Shown: positions 49,916 to 61,663 of the stretch, piece after piece | Numbering within the stretch: the first letter of the stretch is position 1 | How the letters are laid out: each line of letters opens with the position of its first letter | Source: Spinellus fusiger | Taxonomy: Eukaryota; Mucoromycota; Mucoromycetes; Mucorales; Phycomycetaceae | Length of the DNA: 64,000 nt | Assembly: GCA_025094145.1 (NCBI GenBank) | Contig: JALLLS010000036.1 | Span: 62,001-126,000, forward strand | Direction of reading: 5' to 3' | Program-made: the position numbers and the translations under genes | Notes under the pieces: model-generated | Seen by the model: the letters and a program-made list of their open reading frames with translations, nothing else | Database searches by the model: none | What the model was told of the DNA's origin: nothing

Positions 49916-52900
49916 TGAGAGAGTAGAAGAAAAAGAAGATAATGCATTGAACGGCTTAACGTGGGAATATATAACCTTATGCCACTGCCTTTCTCGTACA
50001 CTTTATTGGTTGAATTATACATGCAGATACACGCCAAGGGAGAAATGTAAACATTTCCCCATGAACAGATCTCTCGGTTATTTATGAAATTTCAAGGAAC
50101 ATATTATTGATCCCAGTTCCAACAGAGGTGCACAGTCATCTCTGGCCATAAGTTGTATGTAGACTCTACTTGGTTGTTCTTCATGTTTTAGAGATGTCTC
50201 TAACTTGGACTATCATTCTGACGCTATAAGTACATCATTCTCTTTTTGTTATAAATGCACATCAGTGCAACACCTGTAGTACTATGTCATAAATCAATCT
50301 ATCAGTGTGTATTAGGACTAGAAAACTATTAAAATCCTTTTCAATAAAGACAGTACAGTCCTTATAACATAACTGGCAATGTATTCATATATGAATACGT
50401 GTGCCGCCAGAGTGTTTTATCAATATACGTCTACATCAAATGTTGAGTATAATTGTTCTATGAGTGAGAGCCTGTGCCAAACCATACTTTATTCTTATGT
50501 TTGATCTTTAGCCTTCTTTGTTGTTCTCTGGCACCATTCTAATATTCTATGGCAATGCCCTACAAGTTTACATTTACGGTATTTAAGATAATGCACAACT
50601 TGGCCTTATTAGTGGTGGTATGTGGTCATACTTCACAACCTGCAACTTACATAAAGAATACCTGTAGCGTACTTTGTTTGGCAAAAAATCTAATCATCCG
50701 TGGCTGAAGTGGATAAGGTCGATTGTTTTTAAATAGCTTTAAGCTCTACAGTAGCTGTATTGAATTCATTTCATTCAATATTCTCTTTTGTGGGTGGGTC
50801 TGTCGTGTCTACAGTTATTGATGAATGGAATATATCAAAGCAAATAATCAAGCAATATACCATTGACAATAGTGTTGTGTTTACAAATACTTTGAATCTG
50901 TTAAAATACTTGTTGACTGCTACCAAACACTACACTTGCCCATGATTATTTAAAAAAAAAAAAAAAAGACAAAGACCAGGGTACCTCTACAACTTTGAAG
51001 CTCATCACAACTAAAATGTGAAGCTGGTTATATATATATATAACTATTATGGGAGAATAGAAAACAAATCTCCATAGCTTCAATAGCTTCTGCTAACACA
51101 AGCGTTCTATGTTTCTGTTGATGGGTTACTTTCTCAAGCACAAAGCCAGCTGCTTCTCTTTGAATACATAGTCATCCATTGATTTGTTTTTTATTCAATT
51201 ATTAGTTGAAAATAGGAACAACACTCTTTTCTTGAGATGACTCTACATGAGAAATAGAATTAAGAATAGACACTGAAATAAGTGCTGTAAACTAAGAATC
51301 CAATAGGTTCAATTTTATAAAGAAAGAAAAAGGCGTTGTTTAAAGACATGATGTGTGCTGTGATCTACATCTTATAACTATACACCTTAAGTTGTTGAAT
51401 AAACACACTATTAGATGAATGTAGGATGATCGTTTACTGGTTACATCTAGTCAAATAGCAATGCATCCATTGAAGAAGATGGTATTGTTATCATAGACTC
51501 ATAGGATCTCTGAGAACAGTTCAAGAGACATAAATCAAGTCTTTCTTAAACAAGTCTCAAATATTAAAATGGACTCTATTTCTCACATAAAAAACCAACT
51601 TTTTATCAATAGCATTCTCTTTTTACACACACTAGTGTCATTGATATATTAAGAACATACTACTATTGCTAATAACCTTTGAAAAACTGATTTATTATTT
51701 TAATACTAGAAAACAAAGAACACTTTACATGCTTCAATAATGTCACCGACAATAGAAGAGAGAGAGAGAAACTTGGTTACTTGAAACTTTAAAAGTGTGT
51801 ACCTTTCTATTGTTAGCTCATTAATAAGGGGTCAATAGAGTTAATTATAAGGGAACTGCTGACTGACTTGGACTTATTTAAAGTCTGGACTCTCGACAAA
51901 CTATCGACAAGAAAGAAAGAAAGAAAGAAAGAAAGAAATAGTACTTGTTGGTCCTGAAATGACATTCAACTATCTTGACATGGACCTATGATGTCTACAG
52001 GTACAGGTTACAAGATGAACTCATAGAGAGAATGCCTGTCTAGGTTAAACATGCGATGTTTTCTCTTTGTAGGATCGATTGTATAAAACACCTTTAGTTT
52101 CTATCCATCTATTGAAAGAAAGAAAGACAACTTGGACACTTGCATTAGCTTCACTCTTTTACTAATCACCAGAATTTATCATTTGGAGAACAACTTCTGC
52201 TGCTTATTCAACAGATGATGCAGTGTTAAGAATACTATTGTAATGCAACTCAATATTTCCGCCAATGTTTCTATTTCTATTTTGTGGCTACCGTAAGTTA
52301 TATCTATATTTATAAATGGGACAGGCTCAATCTAGAAATAGAAAAGTTCATGATATCATTCATGGTAGACACTACTAATGTTAATAGAAATATTAATAGG
52401 AGGAGGAGGATGAATACAGTGGTCATTTCTGGTCTTTTGACTGTAGTAGCTCTTAGAGTCAGACAATTGAAAGTAGCCAATAGTGTATGACCATGTAAGA
52501 AGGGTCCTTGTTGGTCTTGAATAGAGGCAGCCCATGTCTTCTGCTGTCCGTCTATTACACTATCCGCTTTGCTGTAGACAGTGGAAAGGCCTGTTAATAA
52601 ACCAATTTATTGCCAATAGGTCAGGCTCCAACTTTATTAAATTGATCAAGAATACTATATTACAAATTAGGCCTTGTACTTATCTCCAAGACTTGAATTT
52701 TCATATGCTAAGACATTTTGCTTGGCAGTATTTCTTGAAATGGCGCTTTTATTCTTTTTCTTTTTAATAAAATAAAATAAAATATGAAATTGGGAATACT
52801 TATCTTAGAATGGCTCATCTTACTATTTTCTGTTTGCTCATCTTCACGATAGAGCTTTGCTTAATAAAACTAGGCAATGTAAATAGGCCACAGGGTGGAT

Positions 52901-53080
52901 ATCTATTGACAAAACGTCATTAGAATGCATTGAGAACACTGAATGAACGGACAAACATTACAGTATCGCTCTCTGAAAGATCAATGAATAGTGTATGGCC
53001 TACACTACCTATTTATTTCTCCCCAAGTTTGTAAGATATCTAAATATCTACAGCTTCAGTCTGTAGTAAGAGATGTTGTC
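49916..53080. other. AT-rich DNA without supported genes
   Basis: About 3.1 kb with no recognisable coding sequence. An A-run at 50952-50968 and a GAAA repeat at 51912-51938 are simple repeats. Confidence 0.5.
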
Positions 53081-53248
53081 TACACACCCAAAGATCTTTA
53101 GGATATAAAAGGAAATAGTCGAGCTACAATTGTTTAAAAACTAACATGAATACATAATTTATTTTTGCTCCTTTTCAAATCAATGTCATTTTTAAACAAT
53201 TGTAGTTCGACTATTTCTTTTTATATCCTAAAGATCTTTGGGTGTGTA
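53081..53248. mobile_element. Complete 168-bp MITE with about 60-bp inverted repeats
   Basis: The element runs from TACACACCCAAAGATCTTTA to its inverse ending GGGTGTGTA. The inverted arms are about 60 bp and differ at two or three bases. About 45 bp of AT-rich centre separates them. TA dinucleotides at both ends fit Tc1/mariner-type target duplication. It has no coding capacity. Confidence 0.88.
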
Positions 53249-54060
53249 GGAAAGAAACTAAGCCTGGAAATATCCACTGATACTTATTAAAATCAGAAGA
53301 GATATATCAACATTTTCTGTAGAGGCCTGGATTTAAATGGTAATACTTCTATTCTCTTCAATTGCTATGGTTACTACAAAAGAATAGGCTGGATTTACAT
53401 CTCTCTTTTACTTGGTATTATAGTCTCATTAAATTAGGAATAGAAATAGAACAGTAGACAGAACCGCATTTTAAATGAGAAAATAGATGACATGGAGATT
53501 GCAGTCTTTCTTTCTCTTGAAATCATTCTGTGTACAAGACGAGTCTCCTATCAAGACAACTCATGTGGTGTATGATTGTTTAAAATACTTGGTGTTGTCT
53601 TTTACATCCATGTACTTACACATGCACAGCCCTACTTTCTATAGGTGGTCTCTTTAGGTGTCTGTTTATGATGTTAAGGCGGTAGTTTGATTTATAAAAT
53701 ATCTCAGATGATTACTATATTTGTGTTCGAGAGGCTACACATATCAGTTGTTCCGATCAATGTGTTTAATGAAAAAATGACATAATAAACTTCTCGGGAA
53801 CAACCCCATTCATTATAGATTGTATTTCTATTGTATGAGAAACCCTTTTATTTATAGCTGTTGTAGATTCAATACAGTATCTCAGATAGATATTCAGAAT
53901 ATTAAATTTGTGAGGAATAGGACAAGACAAAAGGTAGAAGACGATAGGGTATGTATTGTCTGTTGACGGCTGGATTAGAGTTGGCTGTGATTGTGAGTGT
54001 GATTGAAATAAATAAATAAATAAAAAAGCCTATAGTTTAGAATAGTATCAGAAACATCAA
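53249..54060. other. AT-rich DNA between MITE and Tc1 relic
   Basis: No gene or RNA is recognised. An AAATA run at 54008-54024 is a simple repeat. Confidence 0.45.
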
Positions 54061-54084
54061 AGAACATGGGTCACTATTGTATTT

Positions 54085-54930
54085 CCAGAGTCATGGAAAC
54101 CCCTAAAATGTGAATGAGATGGATTCAAGACACCTGGAAAGATGTTATTAGAAAGGGTCCATTTGCCTCGTACAATCAACTGGCATTGGGAATATTGAAG
54201 TTTGAGGTGAATATAAGTAGAAACACCCTTACCAGCTACTGTAATCAGTCAGTGTTTGGATCTTTTTCTGTAGACCACAAACCATCTTTAACTTTAAAAC
54301 ACACACAAAGAGAAACGGCTTTGTTGGGCTAAGGAACATGCCAGTTGAACAAGTAATAAGTGGAGAGGTATTATTTAGTCTGATGAGTCCAGGTACACCG
54401 TGAAAGAAGACGATAGAGATGCCTGTGTCATTAAAATAGTTAGAGAACGATATAGTCATAACCCTATTATTCCAACAATATAGTTTGGTGGTGATGGTGT
54501 GATGTTTTAGAGCTGCTATTTGGCTAATGAATTTGGCCCATGAGTCGTTGTTGATGGCACAGTAAACCAAGACGAATATATCATTGTTTTAGTTAGTGAG
54601 TTCCATCCTTGGTTCATGGAATTGTATAATAAAGAGAACAGAGAGTCTCTGTTACAATAAAAGAGTGCTAGCTGTCATATTGGGGCCTATGCTAGATGGT
54701 GAAAAGAGACACACCAAATTAGGGTTCTTTGATTACTAGCCTACACAAATCCCTGACTTGAACTCAATTGAACACGTCTGATACGCCTTGGAAATATGAA
54801 TTGAAGAAAGAAGGGTATCTATTACCAATGTAGAAAGTTAATATTGAACTTGCACAACGATGGGTTCAGAGTATGACAGACAGATGTCAGGATGTCATTG
54901 ATGCCAGAGAAGGCCATACAAAATATTAAT
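54085..54930 (+). pseudogene. Tc1/mariner transposase relic, lineage A copy 2
   Basis: This copy aligns throughout with the relic at 32.4-33.4 kb but on the opposite strand. Pieces are KGPFASYNQLAL, VNISRNTLTSYC, FGSFSVDHKPSL, SDESRYTVKEDD, VVVDGTVNQDEYI, HIGAYARW and the region of PDLNSIEHV. It is far more decayed, with many TGG codons changed to TAG or TGA. It shares two TGA codons with copy 1 (before the VDGTVNQ block and after AYARW). Confidence 0.88.
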
Positions 54931-56088
54931 TGTATTATTATTATTATATTTTCTATAATTAAAGATAGAGACTTGATATGCTTAAGTTTAGAGCTTATAG
55001 ATCAAATGTGAAGTGTTTTATTTAATATTGAACATGTCTTATCTGTTTCGTCCTGATACTTATCTTCACAAGTATTCAATTCAATTGAGTGTGGCTGTAT
55101 TTACACTTTCTTTAACAAGTATGTTTATCCTAATTATGTACTTAATGACTTTTCTTTAGTAAACCATCTTCAAAATAGATATACAGGCTGTTATAAGTAT
55201 GGCTATTTGCGCAAAAATCATCTTAACTGTCCAAATAATAATAGAAACCAGACAGAAAGTAGAGACATTGTGATATGACCAATAAATGGCAGCCTATTAC
55301 AGAGAATGAGTGAGATGAATCAGTCATACAATTCTATGAGTTACGTACTTCTTCTTCTTCCTACAGGACAGTTAGGTTAGACTATGAATACATGCTCAGT
55401 CAATGACCAAAATATCATGATAAGCACAATAAAACACTACTGCTCCATATTAATGTACAGAAAAATAAATCATTAAATTTATTTGGAAAGCCCTTTTTAT
55501 TATTATAGAGTATAGGCTAACACTGAACAAAGTCGCCTCCATTTCATATAGCATAACCTTATTAACGTATGATAAATAGTAGCTGATCAACAGAAATATC
55601 TATTCTTTGGTTGTTATTATTAGAACAGACAAAGCAGTATTTCAATGAATCTAAAATAATAATAATACAAAACAGCTTCATCATTGATCCATTTTAGTGT
55701 GTCTACTCCAGTCCTATAGATCATATTGACTTTTTATTATTATTGAAAAGAGAAATGCAATACACTACAGTGAAAATCTTTGTCGCTCTCTCTCTCGTCT
55801 TACATACATGCTATAGGACACACCATACCATTGGCTGGCTCCATCTACTAATAAGTAAATAGAGCTGTGGCTCTATGCCTAATTCTTTATGTTGTGAATA
55901 AAATGAAAAGCCAACCCATTTGTACTTTTACCTTTTTCTCTTATATCTATCTGTGTATTTCTATATGCTTAAGCATTGATTTTTTCTTTCTAAAGTTTCA
56001 GAATAAAAATAGTGAATCATCATCATTAAGAAGATCCTAAAGTTGGAATCACTACCCATTTTAGGTCATTACATTACACATTGAAGTC
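54931..56088. other. AT-rich DNA without supported genes
   Basis: No coding region or RNA gene is recognised here. Confidence 0.45.
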
Positions 56089-59000
56089 TACACACCAACC
56101 CAAAACAAAAACAAAAACAAAAACAAAAGAATTAGGGCTGTTATAGTAATTATAGAATAGTATATATTGGATTTCAAGAGGGTAGGGTTCAATCGTATTA
56201 CACAGGAATAAGATTTAATGTGAACAGTGTTATTTTATTTTTATATTATTATTTTAAAATGGGGGGAGGGGGTGGTGGTGATAGGATAAACTCATAGAGT
56301 TATTTTTGTGGAGGATCTAACTCTTCTTTAATAAAATCAAAACGGGTGACATCCAAGGAAGTTCCGAATTATTAAGTTTTTTTCTCCCTTTTTACTTTAT
56401 GAAACATAGACAAACTTCAGGCACTGACCATGGACCTATCCTTGGGCTTCTTGGGACGGCCAAGTACGAGGCATAAAGTAGGAAACCTTTAACAAGGAGG
56501 ACCCTAGCATCACCAAAGCCTCAATTGCAATGAATGTAATCCATGGCTCCGGGTCACCATTGAGCGTCACCTTCTTTTGCGTTTTTACAAACACACGCTT
56601 TAGGTGAAGTGTTTAGAATGGAAAGAATGGGTGTTGATCTGATGGTTGATCTATAAGATGTTATCATGAACACAAAGATTAGAATTGAGATGGTTGAAGT
56701 GATTGAAAAGGATGGCTTTGGGTGAATACTAAATACGATGCATGGTGCAACACAAGTACCAAAGCCAATGATTGTGTGGGATTGAGCCTCTGTGATGGTG
56801 ACAGATCACACATTTTCATATGCATTTATGACTGCAGTTCATAAATCATTTAAGGGTGAGATGTTCAAATCTTTATTCATTTCTCGGCACATTTCTTACA
56901 CAGTATTCTGTAACATGAATGCAGTGACAAATTGCACTTCACATGCCCCGTCACCTGTCTCATTTGATATTTATTTCCTTACTGTCCCCTGTAACCAATT
57001 TATGCAGGTAATATCGTTAGTATAATACTATGTCTGAAGATAAAAATAAATCACCTATTCTATTCTTTTGCTTATGAAAGCGTAACTAGGTGCCATTGCA
57101 TAAACTCGATAGCTAACACTCTAATGACTCGAGTAGTGAATCGCTCTTTTCCTTATTTCTATAGAGATTGAGAACTTTTCTTTTCTTTTTTTTTTTAAAA
57201 AAAAAAGTGTCAGACTATCTAAATAAAGAGTCCATCACTGTTTCTAATTTCCCGAGGATGGACAATAAAAATGAGACTTTTGTAGTCTCAGTTTTGATAC
57301 AATCTGCCTTTCATGAACTAATGCAGCTTACGAAAGAGGGCTGCTCATTTATATCAATGTCCATTCTTTTTTTTTTCATTGTCAGTAGTTAAAGTACAGT
57401 CAAGTCAAGGTGTCCTCCTCCTTCAATGAACATTCAAAACACATCTTTTGATCACAGGACCAAAATAAATCATGTTTTTATTTTAGTGACATACCAAGAA
57501 AAGAGCTTGTAGTACTTGAACTCATTCAACAATGTTATTTCACCATGGACTTCTGAATAGCAAGTAACACCACTTGGCTGATTTTAGAAGATACACTGTA
57601 GGCTATAGGCTATAGTCAATAAATACTTCTTTGACTTTGGGAGTGTGCATTGTTCTTTATTTATATATATATGTGTGTGTTGAATGGCAGTGAGGACAAA
57701 GAACACACTCTTCTCTTTTAATGTGTTGGATGTGTCTACATGCCCCTTGCTATCACACTTAGTGTGGGAGATGAATCTACAATAGTGGCATAATTGACAT
57801 TTTTTTCTTTTTCCAAAACAGATGAAACAGACTCTAAAAACTAAGGGCAGATGTAACAAGGGGTGGGTTTTGTCCTACACTATCAAGACACACAAATAAA
57901 ACGGTTCGGAAGACTCAGGTGGAGGGAGACTTCAGTGAGCCTTGATGACTTTTTTTAGTTCATTCTCTTCTTAAAGCTAATCATTCAATACTACAGTCTA
58001 CCTTTTGTGATTGCGATGGAGTCGTTTCTATAGTTGGCATTCTCTTCTTTTCGTGTCTACCTACTGCTCTAGTATTCACATAAAGCGATGATGGCAGCAA
58101 GACAGAGTTCAGAGGATGCAGTCTGTTCATAGTATGATGCAAGTGACGAGGCTATACTTTATTACACACCCTACTTTACAGAGACAGACATGAGCCTGCT
58201 AGAATGAGTTTCTATAGAATAGGCTAGGGTGTGTCTAAATTCTTTGATGATCATAAGTAATGCTTTGTCTTATTATAGTATGTAACATCCTTTTGTTTGT
58301 GCAGTCATAAGGGATAGGAGGCTTCACGTCTAAAACAAAAGGTTGGAGTCTGTACCTTATCAGACAGTTGTACTGTCATTAAAATAAGCATGAATATTCC
58401 ATGGTGACTTTAGTAAACAATCTTTCATTGTAAGTCTGTCATTGCAAGTATTTTGTCAAGTTGCCATAGCACTCTCTTTCAGGGTGCAGCGTCTTAACGT
58501 GTCACCATTTTTCTTATTCAGTTGAAATGTCTTTAAAAAATTAATAAAAAGAAATGTCCTTGACACATCTATCTTTTTATTTATTATCAGCTCTTCTTTA
58601 CTGTGGGTACTAGAATGACATGGAGTCTACTCAATTGCACCCATCGAACACTTGGGGGGAGGGCTAATAGAAAGTACATTGAGTGCAGTAAGGGCTCTTA
58701 CTCTAGACAATGAGCATAGATATCTCGCCATTGGGTGTCGGGCAAAAGCTACTATTACCAGGCTGGTAAAGGAATGCAGCTATAGCACACACTCTACTAA
58801 GCTGCTTTCACATGGTATGCCAGTCATTCATGTGCATTGATTTATGTTGTAATAAGGAACTTTCTATTCTTAACAAAGAAAAGTAATATCTCCCCTTTCT
58901 TTAGGGTTGTAGAGCCCATTGCAATAGAAACCCCACTTTTTAAAACCCTGTCATTGAAAGTAAGAATCTTCAAATGTGTCGTTTGTAAGATAGACAAACG

Positions 59001-59122
59001 ACGCCATCTTCATAGAATGATCACATGATGAAGAGGGTGGACTCCTTTTCCTATTGTGTTGCCTTGTATCTATAGAAAGAAAAAGAAGAGAGAGAGGGAG
59101 TTTGGATGATGATGACGATGAT

Positions 59123-59169
<47 letters not shown>

Positions 59170-59712
59170 ATTTTATTAAAAATGTCCTGTCAGTAGTTCA
59201 TTTGCAATATCTACTTTATAAAAGAGAAAAAAGGGAAAAGGAAAAAAAGAACAGTGCAACTCTACGACTGTTTCAAATTCGGTGTATAAAACTGCCTTTA
59301 ACCATTTTACTTTTCTGACATTTACTTATTTCTTTATCCGTTACTAAAAAAGAAGAGAAAAACAAAAGTAGTTCTTTTCTAATTGCAAAAAAAAGAGAGA
59401 GGTCGACTCAAGGATGTCTCTTCCTATGGGTGATGAAGACATTTGCCCCATTTTAAGGTGTCGCTACTAGTGTCAATTCGGATCATTTTATATTTTATTT
59501 TATTTTCAAAAAAAAAAAAGGGGAGTCACAGAGTTCTCTCTTTCTTTTTTGTAGGGGTGTGGAGTCTGCTCTCTGAACAGACCCTATGAAATAGCTACTA
59601 AGATGGAAAAGACTATGTTATTATTAGAACTCCTTTGCTGATTCTTTTTGTTAAAGCTTTCATAATATTTTAAATCCAGGCCACAGCTTTATTAGCGTCT
59701 GTTGGGTGTGTA
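56089..59712. mobile_element. Possible 3.6-kb decayed element with CACACC termini
   Basis: The left end TACACACCAACCC at 56089 and the right end GTTGGGTGTGTA at 59701-59712 form an imperfect inverted repeat with flanking TA, like the MITE termini. Inside are simple repeats (CAAAA at 56102-56128, GAT/GAC at 59107-59168) and two stretches of more balanced composition (56390-57010 and 58600-58840). These carry short frames of 77 and 62 residues that I cannot name. The repeats are short, so the pairing may be chance. Confidence 0.25.
59107..59168. repeat. GATGAC hexamer microsatellite
   Basis: GATGAT units pass into a pure GATGAC array of about eight units. It is not within a supported gene. Confidence 0.9.
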
Positions 59713-60092
59713 GTTTTATTCATTTGCTTGTATGTTTGTTTGTATGTTTGTCTTTGGCTAGCTATAGAAGCTATTTCATTATTCTATGTTAATGATTCTG
59801 TAGTCTGTAGTCTGTAGTCTGTAGTCTGTAGCCTCTAGCCTCTAACTTCTAGCCTCCATTGTTCTATAGGCTGCTATGGAAGACAGTAATAGAACATAAG
59901 AGGAAAGACCACAAATTATAAACTACCAGCAACAAGTGCACTAGTCAAGTTTGTGAAAAAGATCTAGAATAAGACTGACTTGACCTATTTTAAATTCTTT
60001 TTACAAAGAGACAATAAAATACAGACCAAGTCTAAGTTCTATGCCAGTTCATTTCTTGCCATGCAAATCATTACTAATAAATAAAAAGTGAA

Positions 60093-60482
60093 ATGATTCA
60101 ATCTTTCGTTGGAGGCTTTGACGGAAGTTGGAGTATGTTACGAAGCAGTGTCTGATTGGATTCTGGAATTTAATCATCCTTCATAGCCCTGGACGCATGA
60201 ATAGAAATGCAAAATCAACAAATATGCATATTTATGATGGAGGCATTTTTACAGTAGAGGAATTTAATCAGTGCATTGATACGTTGGAGGGCCTTTCTAT
60301 TTGTTGTTCAATAGAATTGGAAAAAAAGAGAAAAAGCTTCTATGAAATGGAGTCATGGCTGCATTTTGGTATTCTTGTGGCGTCATTGTGACATCCACAG
60401 CTTCCACTCAGAAGAAATAGCTTCTTTGTCATTGGAGAAGTGGGAAGTAGATGACGCACAGCTAGACTATCAGCATAAATAA
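60093..60482 (+). CDS. Doubtful small gene
   Basis: A coding-like stretch starts at ATG 60093 (MIQSFVGGFDGSW), with a strong GTATGT donor, and reads on as MHIYDGGIFTVEEFNQCIDT in one frame and LSLEKWEVDDAQLDYQHK in another, ending TAA at 60480-60482. Composition and codons look coding, but I could not find a set of introns that joins the three pieces in frame. It may be a small gene with unusual splicing or a pseudogene. Confidence 0.3.
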
Positions 60483-60564
60483 GAAGTTATAAAAGAGAAT
60501 GGGCTGCACTGCCCCTTTTCGAATCTTTAGCACAAGGTGACATCAAATCAATAACAATAGCACA

Positions 60565-61352
60565 ATGTCCTTGCACGAACGCCAAAATCGCTTTGACATG
60601 ATGGACACTAGCCGACAAGAGTTCCCTTCCGAGTTTGATAAACTTGGGAACTACAAGCCATTGGAACAAGAGGTGGTGGAGCCAAGAACAAGAAATGAGA
60701 AAAAGGCCACTCAAACACGGACTGCAGGTAGGTCCTACATCAGCCTAAAGAAGAGATCCCTTTTTCTCATTTTTCATAGTCTCTCCCCCCGATGCACGCC
60801 GTGGTCGTGACCGTGGGGCAGAGATGAATGACAATGCTTCTGGCAATGGATCGTCAGCCATTGATGTCAAAGAGAACCTGTCAGCGCAACAAGTGCGTGG
60901 ACGTACGCATGACCATCACAGTAACATTGGCTATGGGTAAGGAAACAATGTCTGCATTGAACGTCACTTACCTTTAGTGTTACTGAGAAGAAAATAAAAC
61001 AAGGTTGGGGAGATCTGGTTGGCTCAGAAATGGATGTGTAAGTAGGCTAGGCTAGGCGTCATTGTGGCAATGGACTCATCTCTTTGTATCTATGCCTTGT
61101 ATCTATGCCCTGTATCCATGCTGTGTACATAGAATGACTGAAGTACCAGACCCAAGAGATCCTGGCAGTGGAAAAGGAAGACATTTATCAGAGACTTCCC
61201 TTGATGAGAATGTCAAGACAGAAACATTAGATGAATATCTAGCCAATCAGCCTGTACTGGCAGCAAAGTACCGTCGCCCAGATCCTCGTCCACCCATGGT
61301 TGACTCTTTAGACACTCCTTCCAGGAAAGCAGTCCCACTTGAGAGACACTGA
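60565..61352 (+). CDS. Unrecognised 199-residue hydrophilic protein
   Basis: Four exons join cleanly in frame: 60565-60727, 60780-60936, 60978-61037 and 61133-61352. Each has GT-AG borders and keeps phase, so the gene is real although I do not recognise the family. The protein starts MSLHERQNRFDMMDTSRQEF and is very hydrophilic: Arg/Glu-rich, then RRGRDRGAEM. A short, possibly helical motif (VTEKKIKQGWGDLVGSEMD) is the best-conserved-looking part. The C-terminus has NQPVLAAKYRRPDPRPP. The motif faintly recalls stress-related CsbD-like repeats, but not strongly enough to name. No signal peptide or membrane segment is visible. Confidence 0.7.
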
Positions 61353-61663
61353 GCAATAGTAAAATTATTTACATTCAAACTCACCTTTTTTGCCAATTTG
61401 GTCGGAGGACAAAGTAAAGAATAGTAACAAGTAGTACAGAACAATAAAGTCAATTTATTTATCTTGATGATTGGGCCACCAATTAATAGTGTTTGTTTCA
61501 CCAAAATTGGCTGTTCTGTAGTAAAAGAGAATAACAATAGCCCTTCCAAAAAGAGTGGCCATACATTATTTGCCAATATAAGCAAGGACATTTCCCTCCT
61601 CCTTTTCGAAATTATTCTCTCTTTCTTTCGCTTTCTATCTTTCTCATCTTTCTCATCTTTACA

